A stretch of 64,000 nucleotides of DNA from Streptococcus oralis ATCC 35037 (GCF_900637025.1 NZ_LR134336.1:698001-762000); one strand, 5' to 3'. Shown: positions 9,467 to 20,291, counted from the stretch's first letter. Made by a program: numbers and translations. Notes: generated from the letters alone by a model not told the origin.

Positions 9467-11690
9467 GAATTTCCCTATCCCCTTAATCTATCTGAGTTTT
9501 CTGTTACTCTGGCTTTACTTTGTCATTTTAGGAGCGTCCTATCTCGCACTGCTAGGTTTTGTTTTTTTGCTGGTCTGCCTCTTTTTCCAATTTCCTTGGA
9601 AATCGGCTGGTAAAGTTCTAGCGATTTGTGGAGTTTTTGGAATTTGGTTTTTGTTTCAAAACTGGCAACAGACACAAGCTAGTCAGAACCTAGTGGATTC
9701 TGTTGAAAGGGTACGGATTTTACCAGATACCATCAAAGTCAATGGAGACAGTCTGTCCTTTCGGGGCAAGGCTGAGGGCCGCACCTTCCAAGTTTATTAT
9801 AAACTCCAGTCCGAGGAAGAGAAAGAGCTCTTTCAGGCCTTAACAGACCTTCACGAGATAGAGCTAGAAGGAAAACTTTCTGAGCCTGAAGGGCAGAGAA
9901 ATTTTGGTGGATTTGACTACCGAGCCTATCTGAAGACTCAGGGAATTTACCAGACACTGACTATCAAGAGCATCCAGTCACTTAAACAGGTTAGCAGTTG
10001 GGATATAGGTGAAAATTTGTCGGCTTTACGTCGAAAGGCTGTAGTTTGGATCAAGGCGCACTTTCCAGACCCTATGCGCAACTATATGACAGGGCTTCTT
10101 TTAGGACATTTGGACACGGATTTTGAGGAGATGAATGAGCTTTATTCCAGTCTTGGAATTATCCATCTATTTGCCTTGTCAGGTATGCAAGTGGGCTTCT
10201 TTATGGATGCCTTTAAGAAACTCCTCTTGCGATTGGGCTTGACCCAAGAAAAGTTGAAGTGGCTAACTTATCCCTTTTCTCTTATCTATGCAGGTCTGAC
10301 AGGATTTTCAGCATCTGTCATTCGCAGTCTCTTGCAAAAGTTACTGGCCCAACATGGTGTTAAGGGTTTGGATAATTTTGCCTTGACGGTCCTTGTCCTC
10401 TTTATCATCATGCCCAACTTTTTCTTGACAGCTGGAGGGGTCTTGTCCTGCGCTTATGCTTTTATCTTGACTATGACAAGCAAAGAAGGGGAGGGGCTCA
10501 AGGCTGTTGCCAGAGAAAGTATGGTCATTTCTTTGGGAATATTGCCCATTCTATCCTTTTATTTTGCAGAATTTCAGCCTTGGTCTATCCTTTTGACCTT
10601 TGTTTTTTCCTTTCTGTTTGATGTGGTCTTCTTGCCACTTTTGTCCATCTTATTCATTCTGTCTTTTGTTTACCCAGTCACTCAGTTTAACTTTGTCTTT
10701 GAGTGGTTGGAGTGTATCATTCGCTTGGTATCGCAGCTGGCAAGTAGGCCCCTGGTCTTTGGTCAACCCAATGCGTGGTTTTTGATTCTTCTCTTAGTTT
10801 CATTAGCTTTAGTCTATGATTTTAGGAAAAATATTAAAAGAATAGCAGGAGTCATTCTCTTTATTGTGGGGCTCTTTTTCCTGACCAAGCATCCACTTGA
10901 AAATGAAATTACCATGCTAGATGTTGGGCAAGGGGAGAGTATTTTCCTACGGGATGTAACTGGTAAAACTATTCTCATAGATGTAGGAGGTAAAGCAGAA
11001 TCTGACAAGAAAATACAAGCTTGGCAGGAAAAGGCGACGACCAGCAATGCCCAGAGAACTTTGATTCCCTATCTTAAAAGTCGAGGAGTAGATAAGATTG
11101 ACCAGCTGATTTTGACCAATACAGACAAGGAGCATGTTGGCGATTTGCTGGAGGTGACCAAGGCTTTCCATGTTGGAGAGATTTTAGTATCAAAAGGAAG
11201 TCTGACACAGAAGGATTTTGTGGCAGAATTAGAAGCAAGTCAAACTAAGGTGCGCAGTGTGACAGAGGGGGATAATTTTTCGATTTTTGGAAGTCAGTTA
11301 GAAGTCCTATCTCCAAGGCAGATTGGAGATGGGGATCGTGATGATTCTTTGGTTCTTTATGGAAAACTCTTAGATAAGCACTTTCTCTTCACAGGAAATT
11401 TGGAGGAAAAAAGAGAGAAGGACTTGTTGAAGCATTATCCTGACCTAGAGGTGGATGTCTTGAAAGCAAGCCAACATGGTGCTAAAACCTCATCAAATCC
11501 AACTTTCCTAGAAAAAATCAAACCAGAAATTACTCTCATCTCAGTTGGAAAAAACAATCGTGCGAAACTCCCCCATCAGGAATCCTTGACACGAATGGAA
11601 AGTATCAAGAGTAAGATTTACAGAACTGACCAGCAAGGGGCTATCCGCTTTACAGGGTGGAATAGTTGGCGAATTGAAACGGTTCGATAA
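9450..11690 (+). CDS. comEC: DNA uptake channel ComEC/Rec2
   Basis: A 746-residue polytopic membrane protein. It has N-terminal hydrophobic helices, an extracellular DUF4131/OB region, the Competence domain with FALSGMQVGFFM near residue 245, and a C-terminal metallo-beta-lactamase-like domain (MLDVGQGES, TNTDKEHVGDLLE, SQHGAKTSS). It forms the channel for single-stranded DNA entry, and the MBL-like domain is a proposed nuclease. Full length, with no frame break. The ATG lies within the end of comEA. Confidence 0.96.
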   Translation: MSQRIKNFPIPLIYLSFLLLWLYFVILGASYLALLGFVFLLVCLFFQFPWKSAGKVLAICGVFGIWFLFQNWQQTQASQNLVDSVERVRILPDTIKVNGDSLSFRGKAEGRTFQVYYKLQSEEEKELFQALTDLHEIELEGKLSEPEGQRNFGGFDYRAYLKTQGIYQTLTIKSIQSLKQVSSWDIGENLSALRRKAVVWIKAHFPDPMRNYMTGLLLGHLDTDFEEMNELYSSLGIIHLFALSGMQVGFFMDAFKKLLLRLGLTQEKLKWLTYPFSLIYAGLTGFSASVIRSLLQKLLAQHGVKGLDNFALTVLVLFIIMPNFFLTAGGVLSCAYAFILTMTSKEGEGLKAVARESMVISLGILPILSFYFAEFQPWSILLTFVFSFLFDVVFLPLLSILFILSFVYPVTQFNFVFEWLECIIRLVSQLASRPLVFGQPNAWFLILLLVSLALVYDFRKNIKRIAGVILFIVGLFFLTKHPLENEITMLDVGQGESIFLRDVTGKTILIDVGGKAESDKKIQAWQEKATTSNAQRTLIPYLKSRGVDKIDQLILTNTDKEHVGDLLEVTKAFHVGEILVSKGSLTQKDFVAELEASQTKVRSVTEGDNFSIFGSQLEVLSPRQIGDGDRDDSLVLYGKLLDKHFLFTGNLEEKREKDLLKHYPDLEVDVLKASQHGAKTSSNPTFLEKIKPEITLISVGKNNRAKLPHQESLTRMESIKSKIYRTDQQGAIRFTGWNSWRIETVR

Positions 11691-11725
11691 AATAGACAAA
11701 CTTTTCGAAAAATTGACTTTTTATC

Positions 11726-11754
11726 TTGACAAGGAATAGAAAACTTGGTATCAT
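11726..11754 (+). promoter_or_regulatory. Strong promoter of infC-rpmI-rplT
   Basis: Consensus TTGACA at 11726-11731, exactly 17 bases, then TATCAT at 11749-11754. Transcription would begin near 11761, giving a leader of about 160 bases before the infC start. Confidence 0.8.
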
Positions 11755-11755
11755 A

Positions 11756-11893
11756 TAAAAGTTGAGAAAAGCAGAAGTGAGAGCTTCTCGCCTTGTGACA
11801 TCAAGTTGCCTGGCCCTACGGATGAAAAGTTTCTAAGAAACGCTATCATAACGTGCGGGCTTGTATCATTACGAGTCCGCTATTGTTTTTCTC
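11756..11893 (+). ncRNA. L20-type autoregulatory leader (infC leader)
   Basis: The leader holds several hairpins, including AGAAG/CTTCT near 11773-11796. It ends with a GC-rich hairpin (GCGGGCT at 11855-11861 with AGTCCGC at 11874-11880) followed by TATTGTTTTTC, i.e. an intrinsic terminator. In Bacillus the infC operon is repressed by L20 binding to such a leader and promoting termination. The position upstream of infC-rpmI-rplT supports the same here. Assignment is from architecture, not a covariance search. Confidence 0.75.
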
Positions 11894-11918
11894 TAATAAT
11901 AAAAAAGAGGTGAAAACC

Positions 11919-12440
11919 ATAGCAAAGCAAGACTTATTCATCAATGATGAAATTCGTGTACGTGAAGTTCGCTTGATCGGTCTTGAGGGAGAACAGCTAG
12001 GCATCAAGCCACTCAGCGAAGCGCAAGCATTGGCTGATAGTGCGAATGTTGACTTAGTTTTAATTCAACCCCAAGCAAAACCGCCTGTTGCTAAAATTAT
12101 GGACTACGGTAAGTTCAAATTTGAGTACCAGAAAAAGCAAAAAGAACAACGTAAAAAACAAAGTGTTGTTACTGTGAAAGAAGTTCGTCTGAGTCCAACT
12201 ATTGACAAGGGTGACTTTGACACAAAACTTCGCAATGCACGCAAGTTCCTTGAAAAAGGAAATAAAGTTAAGGTATCCATTCGCTTTAAAGGGCGTATGA
12301 TCACCCATAAAGAGATTGGTGCAAAAGTTTTAGCCGAGTTTGCTGAAGCAACACAAGATATTGCGATCATCGAACAACGAGCTAAGATGGATGGACGCCA
12401 AATGTTCATGCAGTTGGCGCCAGCAACTGACAAAAAATAA
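11919..12440 (+). CDS. infC: Translation initiation factor IF-3, apparent ATA start
   Basis: [19 protein letters not shown] is the IF-3 N-terminus; the product is 173 residues if started at ATA 11919. An AAAGAGGTG Shine-Dalgarno sits at 11904-11912, six bases before ATA, and no ATG, GTG or TTG is correctly spaced. The in-frame ATG at 11853 lies inside the leader terminator stem. Rare AUU/AUA starts on infC are known to allow IF-3 autocontrol, because IF-3 rejects non-canonical starts. The first gene of the IF-3/L35/L20 operon. Confidence 0.9.
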   Translation: MAKQDLFINDEIRVREVRLIGLEGEQLGIKPLSEAQALADSANVDLVLIQPQAKPPVAKIMDYGKFKFEYQKKQKEQRKKQSVVTVKEVRLSPTIDKGDFDTKLRNARKFLEKGNKVKVSIRFKGRMITHKEIGAKVLAEFAEATQDIAIIEQRAKMDGRQMFMQLAPATDKK

Positions 12441-12472
12441 TTGTCAGAAAGTTAAATAAAGGAGAAAAAATC

Positions 12473-12673
12473 ATGCCAAAACAAAAAACACACCGCGCAT
12501 CAGCTAAACGTTTCAAACGTACAGGTTCTGGTGGACTTAAACGTTTCCGTGCTTACACTTCTCACCGTTTCCACGGAAAAACTAAGAAACAACGTCGTCA
12601 TCTTCGTAAAGCATCTATGGTGCATTCAGGAGATTTCAAACGTATCAAAGCAATGCTTACTCGCTTGAAATAA
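12473..12673 (+). CDS. rpmI: 50S ribosomal protein L35
   Basis: A 66-residue, very basic protein beginning [19 protein letters not shown] after Met, the standard bL35 sequence and length. AAAGGAGAAAAAATC gives a strong ribosome site. Between infC and rplT, as in most bacteria. Confidence 0.98.
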   Translation: MPKQKTHRASAKRFKRTGSGGLKRFRAYTSHRFHGKTKKQRRHLRKASMVHSGDFKRIKAMLTRLK

Positions 12674-12724
12674 TAGCCTAACAGTAAGTAAACAATTCTA
12701 GGAAATATTTGGAGGAAATAAAAC

Positions 12725-13084
12725 ATGGCACGTGTTAAAGGTGGCGTTGTATCACGCAAACGTCGTAAACGTATTCTTAAATTAGCAAAAGGTTACTATG
12801 GAGCTAAACACATCTTGTTCCGTACTGCAAAAGAACAAGTAATGAACTCTTACTACTATGCATACCGTGACCGTCGTCAGAAAAAACGTGACTTCCGTAA
12901 ATTGTGGATCACTCGTATCAATGCGGCAGCTCGTTTGAACGGACTTTCATACTCACAATTGATGCATGGTTTGAAATTGGCTGAAATCGAAGTTAACCGT
13001 AAAATGCTTGCTGACTTGGCTGTTAACGATGCAGCAGCTTTCACAGCTCTTGCAGATGCAGCTAAAGCAAAACTTGGTAAATAA
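12725..13084 (+). CDS. rplT: 50S ribosomal protein L20
   Basis: A 119-residue basic protein with [20 protein letters not shown] at the N-terminus, the canonical bL20. Besides its structural role in the 50S subunit it is the likely repressor acting on the leader at 11756-11893. The ribosome site is TTGGAGG at 12710-12716. Followed by a long-stem terminator. Confidence 0.98.
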
Positions 13085-13093
13085 TGACAAACT

Positions 13094-13146
13094 GTTTCAT
13101 TCTTACTCTCGTGGTTTTTACCGCAAGAGTAGGGTGAAACTTTTTT
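13094..13146 (+). terminator. Terminator after rplT
   Basis: GTTTCAT-TCTTACTCT pairs with AAGAGTAGGGTGAAAC around a loop and runs into TTTTTT. It ends the infC operon and separates it from the accessory chaperone pair. Confidence 0.85.
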
Positions 13147-13218
13147 ATTTTCCTTAAACGATTTTCTATTTTAGAGAGTAAATCACAGATTTTTTCAAAG
13201 AAAATAGGATATTTCTTG

Positions 13219-13224
13219 TATAAT
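13219..13224 (+). promoter_or_regulatory. -10 element upstream of the Hsp70 gene
   Basis: A TTG-TATAAT extended -10, 33 bases before the ATG at 13258. I see no CIRCE operator, so this Hsp70 does not appear to be under HrcA control. Confidence 0.6.
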
Positions 13225-13257
13225 AGGAATATCTAAAAGATTTGGAGTTAGAAGAAG

Positions 13258-14922
13258 ATGATAGTAGGTATTGATTTAGGAACGACTAATTCTTTAGTAG
13301 GGGTATACCAAGATGGCCAGGTTAAGCTGATTCCCAATGCTTTTGGTGAGTATTTAACTCCTTCTGTTGTGGCTTTAGATGACAATGATGAGATTATAGT
13401 TGGAAAAATTGCCAAGGAACGCTTGGTGACCCACCCAGATAAGACGGTTTCTCAGTTCAAGCGTTTTATGGGGACCAAGCATGAATTGACACTAGGAAAT
13501 CGAGCATATAAGGCTGAAGAATTAAGCTCTTTTATCATTCGAAAGTTGGTAGACGATGCAGAGACTTATCTTGGAGAAAAGGTCGAGGAAGTGATTGTTA
13601 GTGTTCCAGCCTATTTCAATGATGCTCAACGTTATGCGACCAAACTAGCAGGGAAATTTGCTGGAGTTCAGATTGATCGGATTATCAATGAACCTTCCGC
13701 AGCGGCTCTTGCTAAAAGATCTGTGGTAAACCAAGAAGATCAATCTTTTATTGTGGTCGATTTTGGTGGTGGTACTCTGGATATTTCAGTTGTGGAGCTT
13801 TTTGATAATATCGTCGAAATCGTGTCGATCGCAGGGGACAATCGTTTGGGAGGAGAAGACTTCACTTCGGCTATTGCTGAGGAATTTTTAGTCTCCAATC
13901 AATTAACCAAGGATTCGATTTCCCGAGAATTTTATAGCAAAATTCTGGTACAGGCTGAAAAGACTAAGCTAGAACTCAATAGTAAAGAAGAAGTGAAGAT
14001 GACAGTTCTGGACCAAGATCAGGAATACACTCTAGACTTGAGCTACCAGCGTTTTTATGAGCTTTGTCAACCTCTGCTAGCCCGTGTTAAGGCTGTTTTG
14101 GACCGTGCCTTAATGGACGCACGCTATAGCTATGTATCATCAGATAACTTTGTTCTTGTTGGGGGGACTTCGAAACTCCGCTTGGTTCAGGACTTTTTAT
14201 CCTACTGTATCAATCAAGTGGTGCAGGTTTCGGATGATCCTGATCGGATGATTGCGAGAGGTTGTGCACTTCTAGCAGGTATCAAAGAACGCCAGGGTGA
14301 GATACGAGATTTATTACTGTCTGATATTTGTCCTTTTACACTGGGGATTGAGATAGTTGGAGACCGTTTTTCGCCGATTATTGAGCGAAATTCTACCCTA
14401 CCTGCTTCACGCATTGAACAGTACTATACGGCTGAATTGGGACAGAGCCAAGTCAAGATAAAGGTCTATCAAGGTGAGATGATGAAGGCATCACAAAACC
14501 TGTTCCTAGGAGAATTAGAAGTTCCTGTCCCTGTGAATACTCGAGTAAATGAAAGTTTCACAGTTCGGTTTACCTATGATTTAAATGGAATTTTGGATGT
14601 CGAAGTGAAAATTGATTCAACACAGGAAGTCTTTAGTCATGTTATTCTCCAAGATAGTGTTACTCTGACAGAGAAGGAAATCAAGGCTAAGCAAGCAGAG
14701 TTGACTCGCTATAAGATCAATGCTCAAGAAACAGAGGTTTATCGTTTCTTGATTGAAAAAGCGAATCGTGTGTACAGTATGCTCTTGGGGAGAAGAAGAG
14801 ATGAGCTAATGGCTGAAACTAGACGATTTGAAGAAGAGGTCAGTCAAGCATCTGTTTATCATTTGCCAAAACTTTATCAATCATTTTCAAACTATCTAGA
14901 CTTCCTAGAGCGAGGACTGTAA
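13258..14922 (+). CDS. Accessory Hsp70 chaperone (HscC-like)
   Basis: A 554-residue Hsp70. The nucleotide-binding domain is complete: GIDLGTTNS at about residue 4, NDAQR near 122, VVDFGGGTLDIS near 166 and a GGTSKLRLV adenosine motif. The substrate-binding beta domain follows (VYQGEM, FTYDLNGILDVEV). The helical lid is short and there is no DnaK-type acidic tail, so the protein is smaller than DnaK (about 607 residues). This fits HscC-like specialised Hsp70s rather than the housekeeping DnaK. The J-domain gene begins 13 bases after the stop, so the two are an operon. I do not recall this pair between rplT and gloA in pneumococcal reference genomes. Confidence 0.85.
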   Translation: MIVGIDLGTTNSLVGVYQDGQVKLIPNAFGEYLTPSVVALDDNDEIIVGKIAKERLVTHPDKTVSQFKRFMGTKHELTLGNRAYKAEELSSFIIRKLVDDAETYLGEKVEEVIVSVPAYFNDAQRYATKLAGKFAGVQIDRIINEPSAAALAKRSVVNQEDQSFIVVDFGGGTLDISVVELFDNIVEIVSIAGDNRLGGEDFTSAIAEEFLVSNQLTKDSISREFYSKILVQAEKTKLELNSKEEVKMTVLDQDQEYTLDLSYQRFYELCQPLLARVKAVLDRALMDARYSYVSSDNFVLVGGTSKLRLVQDFLSYCINQVVQVSDDPDRMIARGCALLAGIKERQGEIRDLLLSDICPFTLGIEIVGDRFSPIIERNSTLPASRIEQYYTAELGQSQVKIKVYQGEMMKASQNLFLGELEVPVPVNTRVNESFTVRFTYDLNGILDVEVKIDSTQEVFSHVILQDSVTLTEKEIKAKQAELTRYKINAQETEVYRFLIEKANRVYSMLLGRRRDELMAETRRFEEEVSQASVYHLPKLYQSFSNYLDFLERGL

Positions 14923-14935
14923 AAGAGGAGACCTT

Positions 14936-17707
14936 ATGAATATATGGGAAACTTTAGGGATAGAGCCAACGACTGACGTCAAGCTTATTAGAAGGCGTTA
15001 TGCTGAACTGGTTCGGCTCTATCACCCAGAAGACCAATCAGAAATTTACCAAGAAATTGTTGAAGCGTACCAAAAAGCCTTGACTTATGCGAGGTCTAGA
15101 AATACAAGACCAGAAAATAGCCTAAGAAAAGCGAGTGACTCTCAAGAGGCTACTGAACTTGAAGAAGAGGCGAATGAAAAGACTAAGTCTAGTCTCAACT
15201 TTGAAAACTTGACTGAAGAAAGGAAAACTGAGAACGAAGAGTCTGAAACATCTAGTCTTGATTTCAGTGATTATCAGCAATCGACTGATAAAACCAGCAA
15301 TTCCTTTAACTTTGAAACCTTTAAAGCAGAAGAGAATGAGCAAAAGTCCCCCCTTGACTTTAGTGACTATGATGAGGAAGTTCAGCTAAATGGAGATTCT
15401 GAAGAAAGAGCTAAGAATACCCTCAACTTTGAAACGTTTGGTGACGAAGAGAACCGTGGGCAAGAAGGAATAACAAGGTCTACTCTTGACTTTAGTGGTT
15501 ATAATGAAGAAACTTATCTGATTCGAAATGCGATTGAAAGTATTGTTGGAAATGACGGTTATAACCAAGAGGAACAAGAGCATCTATGGCGTCAGTTCTT
15601 TCATCAGTATCAGTATGATATGGACATTGTTCAATCCGTTTTAGAGGAAATGGATGTTTATATTTTTAATAAACCAGAGCAATTCTCTATCCTCATTCCC
15701 TTGCTGGAAGATTATATACCTGACTTCCGACACTGGGGCTATTACTATAAATTGAAGTATTGGAAAGTTAAAAGAGCTATAGCAGAAGAGGAAGGCAGTT
15801 CGCTTGAAAGCGCACATGAAGCCACTGAAGAATTCTATTATTCTTATCAACTTTGCCAAGAAATTCTCCAAGATTTTAACAAAGCAAATCAATTGAGCTC
15901 CTGGATAGAGTTTTTCAAGCACCCTTATTTGGCCTTTATGGTCTTAGATCAAGTAAATCAGAATCGTCAAATAATCAAGAGTGTGCCCGTTTTAACCTAT
16001 ATCCTGGAAAAAAACCGACAAGTCATATTTGAAGAGGATTATCCACTCTTGAACGACTTGGCTGATTACTTAGAGGAAGTAAAAGAGGAGCTGGGAGAAA
16101 ACGTTGACTTTAGTCATTACACTCTAGATAATCCGGATGAAGTTGAGGCAGCCTTCTATGAGTTGCTCCATGCTCACTATGAAGACGAGTATAAACTGTT
16201 ACGTGATTGGCAATACCTTTTTGAATCAGTCAAAGATCACACGCTCCTACTTGATTTGTTAGAAAAGGTGGACGTCTATCCTTTAACCAATGCGAAAGTG
16301 TTAGCCCTTGTTTTCCAATTTGTGGAGCGTTATAGTGATGAGGAATCAAATCCTTACCTGAAGAAACTTCATTTCTGGAAGAGTATCCATTCTTATCCTT
16401 CAGTGGTAGAGGAGTATGCACTTAACAAAAAAGAAAATTTTGATTACTGGTACAATGAAGGTTATCTTTATATAGATAAGCTCACCAAGAGCGATGAAGA
16501 TATCAATGATTGGGAGAAGTGGAGAAGCTACTTTAAAGGAAGACCACGCATTCTAACGATTTTACTTCAACAAATCTATAAGGAGTACCATCGATTTACA
16601 GATGGCGATCTCCTGAGATATGTTTTAGCTCCTTTTCCTACTTCTAAAACGGCTCCCCAAATGATGACGGAGGAGACAGACCAGAAACTAGAAGAGATGA
16701 CAGTTTATGCCTATGAACTTAGTCATCCAAAGGCCAAGCTCTCTTATTTGGATTGGAAAAAAAGACAGGTATTTAATAATAAGTTTCTTCAGATTTTCTC
16801 TGGTCTCTTTACGATTGTAAGTTTGATACTCAGTATTATAGAGCGACCTGGTTATAATTCATGGGTTCATGCGGGTATGTTTTCTCTCTTTTACGTCTAT
16901 ATGCTAAAATTAAGGAAAACACCGATTGAGGAAGGAGTGACTGCTAGGGGGGAAAAACGGAAATTCTACTACAGCCCCCATCCATGGTTCCTATTAATCT
17001 TGTTATTAACCCTCGTCATTCCATCCTTACCGTTTGGCCTCATCGGTGCCCTTATGTTTATTACATTTTTCAGCTTCATCGATGGTTTCCAAGTGAGTCA
17101 GGGGTTGAAATGGGATTATTCTTTGGATAAGCTGATTCCTATCGGTATCTTTCTTTCTGCTGGCTTTCTTTCTGCTTTGGTAAATCAAAGCCAGACTATT
17201 TCAGGAGTTGCCATAGCTTACTTCCATATTTTTGCAATCCTTATGATTTGCTTGTCTTTTACAAGATTTAGTCCTGGATTTCCACCATCTCTGAAGAAAA
17301 TTTTCATACCAGCAATCTTGGGAATCCTACTCTTTCAAACGTTGCCATATATTCACAGCCGTTTAGATATCTTTGATCCAACTATTCTACGAAATGAAAC
17401 GCTGGCCATAACGGTTATTCTCTTGTTAAATGGAATTGCCTTATCTTATTTTACAAAGGAACAAAGCTTCATGATTGGTGTGAAGAAGGTCTTTATGATT
17501 TATGGATTGCAAATATTTATTTTCCTAAGAAGACTGTTCCGAATCCTATTTGCACCAAATTCAGTTTTCGGTAATAACTATCATCACAAAGACTTACTAA
17601 TCATGAACAGTGAATTTACGTTCTACTTCCTCGAAGGACTTTTTGTCCTTATCATGCTTTTCCTTATTCGTAATATACGCAAGGAAAACCGCAAAAGTTC
17701 TGCATAG
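14936..17707 (+). CDS. Large membrane J-domain protein, predicted partner of the upstream Hsp70
   Basis: A 923-residue protein in three parts. Residues 1-55 form a J domain (WETLGIEPTTDVKLIRRRYAEL) whose catalytic loop reads H30-P31-E32 rather than HPD. Residues about 85-190 are an acidic, low-complexity region with six alternating short motifs. Residues about 195-600 are a long alpha-helical, Tyr/Trp/Glu-rich cytoplasmic region. From about 618 to the end there are roughly nine to ten hydrophobic segments. The layout resembles E. coli DjlB/DjlC, membrane J proteins that serve HscC. The function is not known; a membrane-tethered quality-control or remodelling role is inferred. Confidence 0.75.
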   Translation: MNIWETLGIEPTTDVKLIRRRYAELVRLYHPEDQSEIYQEIVEAYQKALTYARSRNTRPENSLRKASDSQEATELEEEANEKTKSSLNFENLTEERKTENEESETSSLDFSDYQQSTDKTSNSFNFETFKAEENEQKSPLDFSDYDEEVQLNGDSEERAKNTLNFETFGDEENRGQEGITRSTLDFSGYNEETYLIRNAIESIVGNDGYNQEEQEHLWRQFFHQYQYDMDIVQSVLEEMDVYIFNKPEQFSILIPLLEDYIPDFRHWGYYYKLKYWKVKRAIAEEEGSSLESAHEATEEFYYSYQLCQEILQDFNKANQLSSWIEFFKHPYLAFMVLDQVNQNRQIIKSVPVLTYILEKNRQVIFEEDYPLLNDLADYLEEVKEELGENVDFSHYTLDNPDEVEAAFYELLHAHYEDEYKLLRDWQYLFESVKDHTLLLDLLEKVDVYPLTNAKVLALVFQFVERYSDEESNPYLKKLHFWKSIHSYPSVVEEYALNKKENFDYWYNEGYLYIDKLTKSDEDINDWEKWRSYFKGRPRILTILLQQIYKEYHRFTDGDLLRYVLAPFPTSKTAPQMMTEETDQKLEEMTVYAYELSHPKAKLSYLDWKKRQVFNNKFLQIFSGLFTIVSLILSIIERPGYNSWVHAGMFSLFYVYMLKLRKTPIEEGVTARGEKRKFYYSPHPWFLLILLLTLVIPSLPFGLIGALMFITFFSFIDGFQVSQGLKWDYSLDKLIPIGIFLSAGFLSALVNQSQTISGVAIAYFHIFAILMICLSFTRFSPGFPPSLKKIFIPAILGILLFQTLPYIHSRLDIFDPTILRNETLAITVILLLNGIALSYFTKEQSFMIGVKKVFMIYGLQIFIFLRRLFRILFAPNSVFGNNYHHKDLLIMNSEFTFYFLEGLFVLIMLFLIRNIRKENRKSSA
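15188..15502 (+). repeat. Alternating acidic motif repeats inside the J-domain protein
   Basis: Six copies of a Ser/Asn-x-Leu-[ND]-Phe-x-x-aromatic motif, alternating between an LNFE type and an LDFS type: SSLNFENL, SSLDFSDY, NSFNFETF, SPLDFSDY, NTLNFETF, STLDFSGY. They are separated by 10-20 acidic residues. The strict alternation suggests duplication of a two-motif unit. Confidence 0.75.
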
Positions 17708-17768
17708 AATGAAATCGTAGAGAAGAGGACTCTAGTTCAAGTTCCTAGTAAATTTTTCTGAATAAAGG

Positions 17769-17774
17769 TATAAT
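17769..17774 (+). promoter_or_regulatory. -10 element of gloA
   Basis: A perfect TATAAT. Transcription would start at about 17781, too close to the first in-frame ATG (17787) but well placed for the ATG at 17805. Confidence 0.6.
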
Positions 17775-17804
17775 GGAACTATTCAAATGAAAGAGGTAAT
17801 GAAA

Positions 17805-18185
17805 ATGGCTTCAAAAATGTTACATACTTGCTTGCGAGTAGAAAACCTTGAAAAATCAATTGCATTCTATCAAGATGCTTTTGGTTTTAAAGAGTTGCGT
17901 CGTAAGGATTTTCCAGATTATGCTTTCACGATTGTCTATCTAGGACTTGACGGTGATGACTATGAATTGGAGTTGACCTATAACTATGACCACGGCCCTT
18001 ATGTTGTAGGAGACGGCTTTGCCCATATTGCCCTCAGTACACCTGACCTTGAGGCACTCCATCAAGAACATAGCGCTAAAGGCTATGAGGTTACAGAGCC
18101 CAAAGGCCTACCAGGTAACCCACCAAACTATTACTTTGTCAAGGATCCGGATGGCTACAAGGTCGAAGTCATTCGTGAAAAATAA
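17805..18185 (+). CDS. gloA: Lactoylglutathione lyase (glyoxalase I)-like VOC protein
   Basis: 126 residues from ATG 17805, preceded by AAAGAGGT. The single VOC domain has metal-ligand positions in the HTCLRV start, the ELELTYN strand, GFAHIALS and a final DPDGYKVEVI. It is expected to detoxify methylglyoxal thiol adducts. An alternative ATG at 17787 would add six residues but sits nearly on the transcription start. Single-gene unit with a good terminator. Confidence 0.92.
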   Translation: MASKMLHTCLRVENLEKSIAFYQDAFGFKELRRKDFPDYAFTIVYLGLDGDDYELELTYNYDHGPYVVGDGFAHIALSTPDLEALHQEHSAKGYEVTEPKGLPGNPPNYYFVKDPDGYKVEVIREK

Positions 18186-18193
18186 TCCAGTAC

Positions 18194-18230
18194 AGTCAAG
18201 TAGAATGTTCGTTTTCTACTTGACTTTTTT
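18194..18230 (+). terminator. Terminator after gloA
   Basis: AGTCAAGTAGAA pairs perfectly with TTCTACTTGACT around an 8-base loop, followed by six T. Confidence 0.9.
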
Positions 18231-18259
18231 ACTTTGAAAGAGTATACTAATACAAATTT

Positions 18260-18420
18260 AACCTTTAAGGGGAGTCCAGAGAGACTCACAAGGTGTCAGA
18301 TAAAAGGGATAGGGAACTCTCTGCGGAGACTTTTTAGGTGTGCGCATGAGTTCTATCCTATCTCGACTGAGACCTTGCAATAGCAAGGTCTTTTCTTTAT
18401 CTGGTCCCCTTAAATTTAAG
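18260..18420 (+). promoter_or_regulatory. PyrR-dependent attenuator of pyrK-pyrDb
   Basis: The leader contains AGTCCAGAGAGACT at about 18273-18286, matching the PyrR binding-loop consensus. Next come a region that can pair with GAGTTCTATCCTATCT further down (alternative antiterminator) and a terminator stem GACCTTGC/GCAAGGTC at 18371-18390 followed by TTTTCTTT. In the Bacillus model PyrR with UMP stabilises the anti-antiterminator and lets the terminator form. CTTTAAGGGG near 18263 can also pair with CCCCTTAAA near 18405, close to the pyrK ribosome site. Confidence 0.85.
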
Positions 18421-18431
18421 GAGGAAAAGTC

Positions 18432-20181
<1,750 letters not shown>

Positions 20182-20291
20182 GCTAGGTCTTCCTTATCGT
20201 CAACAAGAAATAGAATCTTCATCAATTTGTAATATTTCCGTCGATTAACTATGTTACAATAGGGTTTAGAAAACGTTATTGGAGCATTTAA

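Noticed and set aside
11853..11918. ATG-initiated N-terminal extension of infC
   Set aside because: It lies inside the GC-rich leader terminator hairpin, has no ribosome site, and the encoded residues precede the normal IF-3 start; ATA 11919 with AAAGAGGTG fits better.
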